37,279 nucleotides of DNA from Gemmatimonadales bacterium (GTDB lineage Bacteria > Gemmatimonadota > Gemmatimonadetes > Gemmatimonadales > GWC2-71-9): NCBI GenBank assembly GCA_025935995.1, contig JAICUF010000014.1:1-37279 (forward strand). Direction: 5' to 3'. A model generated the notes under the pieces. The model was not told the DNA's origin, searched no databases, and was given only the letters and a program-made list of their open reading frames with translations. Below are positions 35,393 through 37,279 of the stretch, in pieces. Numbering within the stretch: the stretch's first letter is position 1; each line of letters begins with the position of its first letter. The translations under genes and the position numbers were made by a program.

Positions 35393-36619
35393 ATGGCCGC
35401 TCCCAAGCGACACGTCTTCACGTCCGAATCCGTCACCGAAGGCCATCCCGACAAGGTGGCCGACCAGATCTCCGACGCCGTGCTCGACGCCATCCTCGCG
35501 AACGACGCCGACGGCCGCGTCGCCTGCGAGACGATGGTGACCACCGGGATGGCGATCGTCGCCGGCGAGATTACGACGAAGACGTATGTCCACATTCCGG
35601 ACCTGGTGCGCGAAACGGTCGAACGGATCGGATACACCGACGCGTCCTACGGCTTCGACGCGCGCACCTGCGCGGTGATCACCTCGATCGACCGGCAGTC
35701 CCCCGACATCGCGATGGGGGTGGACGAGGACAGCGGGCACGAGCAGGGCGCCGGCGACCAGGGGATGATGTTCGGCTACGCGACGAACGAGACGCGGGAG
35801 CGGATGCCGCTTCCGATCCTCCTCGCGCACCGGATCAGCGAGCGCCTCGCCGCCGTGCGGAAGGGCCTCGACGGCGGCGGCGGAATCGACTGGCTCCGGC
35901 CCGACGGCAAGAGCCAGGTCTCGGTCGAGTACGAGGGCGATCGCCCGGTCGGGGTGCGCACCGTCGTCGTCTCCACCCAGCATGCGGAGCGCTCGGGCTC
36001 GCGGCGCCTCGGCGCCGGCACGATTCGCGATACGATCGTCTCCGAGGTGATCCGGCCCGTGCTCGAGAAGGCCGGGATCGAGGCGGGCCGGGTCAAGTTT
36101 CTCATCAATCCGACCGGGCGCTTCGTGATCGGCGGCCCGCACGGCGACGCGGGCCTCACCGGCCGGAAGATCATCGTGGACACCTACGGCGGGATGGCAC
36201 GCCACGGCGGCGGCGCCTTCAGCGGGAAGGACCCGTCGAAGGTGGACCGGTCGGCGGCGTACGCGATGCGCTGGGTGGCCCGCAACATCGTCGACGCGAA
36301 GCTCGCGCGCCGCTGCGAGGTACAGGTCGCCTACGCGATCGGGGTGGCGCAGCCGGTCTCGGTGATGGTGGATACCTTCGGTACGGGGCAGGTACCCGAC
36401 GCGCGGCTGGAACGGGCGGTGCGCGAGGTGTTCGACCTCACGCCCCGCGGGATCATCCGGGCGCTCAAGCTCAAGAAGCCCATCTACTCGCCGACGGCGG
36501 CCTATGGGCATTTCGGCCGCCGCCCCTACGCCGCGCGCGTCGGCGACGCGACGCGCAAGACCGACTTCTTCACCTGGGAGACGAGCGACAAGGTCCGGGA
36601 CCTTCTGTCGGCGGTCTGA
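35393..36619 (+). CDS. metK: S-adenosylmethionine synthetase
   Basis: Makes SAM from methionine and ATP. The 408-residue protein has the three-domain MAT layout: [20 protein letters not shown] (His18, Asp20, Lys21), signature 1 [47 protein letters not shown], and the glycine-rich signature 2 GGGAFSGKD. All active-site elements are present. Start ATG at 35393 is preceded only by a weak GAGA. It has its own promoter candidate after the PTS operon. The bifunctional-nuclease-domain gene follows two bases after the stop. Confidence 0.97.
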   Translation: MAAPKRHVFTSESVTEGHPDKVADQISDAVLDAILANDADGRVACETMVTTGMAIVAGEITTKTYVHIPDLVRETVERIGYTDASYGFDARTCAVITSIDRQSPDIAMGVDEDSGHEQGAGDQGMMFGYATNETRERMPLPILLAHRISERLAAVRKGLDGGGGIDWLRPDGKSQVSVEYEGDRPVGVRTVVVSTQHAERSGSRRLGAGTIRDTIVSEVIRPVLEKAGIEAGRVKFLINPTGRFVIGGPHGDAGLTGRKIIVDTYGGMARHGGGAFSGKDPSKVDRSAAYAMRWVARNIVDAKLARRCEVQVAYAIGVAQPVSVMVDTFGTGQVPDARLERAVREVFDLTPRGIIRALKLKKPIYSPTAAYGHFGRRPYAARVGDATRKTDFFTWETSDKVRDLLSAV

Positions 36620-36621
36620 CG

Positions 36622-37113
36622 ATGCTCGAAGTCACGGTGTCCGACATCGGCCTCGACCGGAACACCAACTCGCCGGTCGTGATCCTCCGCGAGCGGGACG
36701 GCGCCCGCATCCTGCCGATCTGGATCGGCGCGGCCGAGGCGAACGCGATCGCGATGGAGCTCAAGGGCGTGAAGGCGCAGCGCCCGCTCACCCACGATCT
36801 GCTCAAGCAGGTGATCGTCGGACTCGGCGGCGAGCTCCGGCGCGTCGTGATCAGCTCGGTGAAGGAGAACACCTATTTCGCCGAGCTCCTGATCCGCCGC
36901 GACGACCACGTCTTCCAGGTCGACGCGCGGCCGAGCGACAGCATCGCGCTCGCGCTCCGTCTCAACGCGCCCATCTTCACCAGCGACCAGCTGCTCGATG
37001 AGAGCGGCCTGCAGACCGACGAGCCCGCCCCCGATCCGTCGCTCGATGCCGACAAGCTCAAGGAATATCTCGAGAAGATGGACCCGCAGGACTTCGGCAA
37101 GTTCAATCCGTAG
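36622..37113 (+). CDS. Bifunctional nuclease (DUF151/BFN) domain protein
   Basis: The 163-residue protein matches the BFN domain: VSDIGLDRNTNSPVVILRE, ILPIWIGAAEANAIAMEL, RPLTHDLLKQVIVGLGG, ENTYFAELLIRR and VDARPSDSIALALRLNAPIFTS. Plant relatives have RNase and DNase activity; bacterial members are broadly distributed with unproven roles. The acidic C-terminal tail (LKEYLEKMDPQDFGKF) is common in this family. It starts two bases after metK and is probably co-transcribed with it. Confidence 0.92.
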   Translation: MLEVTVSDIGLDRNTNSPVVILRERDGARILPIWIGAAEANAIAMELKGVKAQRPLTHDLLKQVIVGLGGELRRVVISSVKENTYFAELLIRRDDHVFQVDARPSDSIALALRLNAPIFTSDQLLDESGLQTDEPAPDPSLDADKLKEYLEKMDPQDFGKFNP

Positions 37114-37279
37114 CCTTCCGCTCGCCGTCGCCCTGCTCCTGGCCGCTCCGCCGGCCGCGGCGCAGGTTCCCGTGGTCGCGGGGGGACGGGTGGTCCGGGT
37201 CCGCGACGCCGACACCCTGCCGGTCGCCGGCGCCCGCGTCGTGATGCACCGGGTGGGACGCGCGGAGCAGGGCCCGGTC
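37046..37279 (+). CDS. Exported protein, carboxypeptidase-regulatory-like N-terminus (3' end outside window)
   Basis: The frame ending at the window edge encodes a signal peptide (IRSLPLAVALLLAAPPAAAQ, cleavage expected after Ala-Ala-Ala-Gln). It continues VVAGGRVVRVRDADTLPVAGARVVMHRV, which looks like the start of a carboxypeptidase-regulatory-like or peptidase-associated beta module, common at the front of TonB-linked or surface proteins. The only ATG in frame is at 37046, overlapping the upstream gene by 68 bases and giving a long arginine-rich n-region. A rare ATC start at 37106 would give a more normal signal peptide. The gene runs off the window, so its function is unknown. Confidence 0.55.
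   Translation, partial: MPTSSRNISRRWTRRTSASSIRSLPLAVALLLAAPPAAAQVPVVAGGRVVRVRDADTLPVAGARVVMHRVGRAEQGPV

Noticed and set aside
33240-36511. Two long minus-strand frames opposite ptsI and metK
   Set aside because: Same antisense effect; the plus strand encodes intact EI and SAM synthetase with all catalytic residues.

Overview
This is a gene-dense, very GC-rich bacterial chromosomal segment with essentially no non-coding space. No gap between genes exceeds about 90 bases, and I see no tRNA, rRNA, CRISPR array, insertion sequence or prophage. The gene content is mostly core metabolism and information processing, mixed with exported beta-barrel and lipoprotein genes. Together with the high GC, the frequent GTG starts and the split acyl-CoA mutase, this suggests a Gram-negative from the Gemmatimonadota or a near relative. 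That assignment is inference from protein character; no 16S or other marker is present.

Layout. Bases 1-4688 (+): end of a membrane vWA-like protein, then ftsY and recG. Bases 4685-6231 (-): an exported beta-propeller protein and a small exported protein, converging on recG. Bases 6241-7913 (+): asnS and a small unknown protein, converging on mazG (7896-8660, -). Bases 8695-13709 (+): alr, deoB, cdd, then a lipoprotein and an outer-membrane barrel, all tightly coupled. Bases 13725-20140 (+): miaB, comFB, comEC, fbp and the large subunit of a B12-dependent acyl-CoA mutase. Bases 20200-25090 (+): a FmdB-type zinc ribbon, argS, a PfkB-family sugar kinase, purM and another barrel protein. Bases 25094-30006 (+): a complete riboflavin cluster (ribD, ribE, ribBA, ribH) with nusB and a family 4 glycosyltransferase. 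Bases 30031-35306 (+): HPr kinase followed by a complete mannose-family phosphotransferase system (EIIA, EIIB, EIIC, EIID, HPr, EI). Bases 35393-37279 (+): metK, a bifunctional-nuclease-domain protein and the start of a further exported protein.

How the genes work together. Riboflavin synthesis is complete from GTP and ribulose-5-phosphate to riboflavin, apart from the phosphatase step. The PTS block holds the whole phosphorelay from phosphoenolpyruvate to sugar with all phosphorylation residues present, plus the kinase that would phosphorylate HPr on serine. miaB-comFB-comEC places a small ComFB-family protein directly in front of the DNA-uptake channel gene. fbp and the mutase overlap by four bases, linking gluconeogenesis with propionate or methylmalonate metabolism. 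Fourteen gene junctions use the same four-base NTGA stop-start overlap, so translational coupling appears to be the main organising principle.

Points most worth a second look: the comFB-comEC junction, where comEC probably begins at a CTG codon; a divergent mazG/alr promoter with a perfect 12-bp palindrome in its spacer; a recurring -10-like element with almost no leader before alr and miaB; and the HprK-linked PTS operon.
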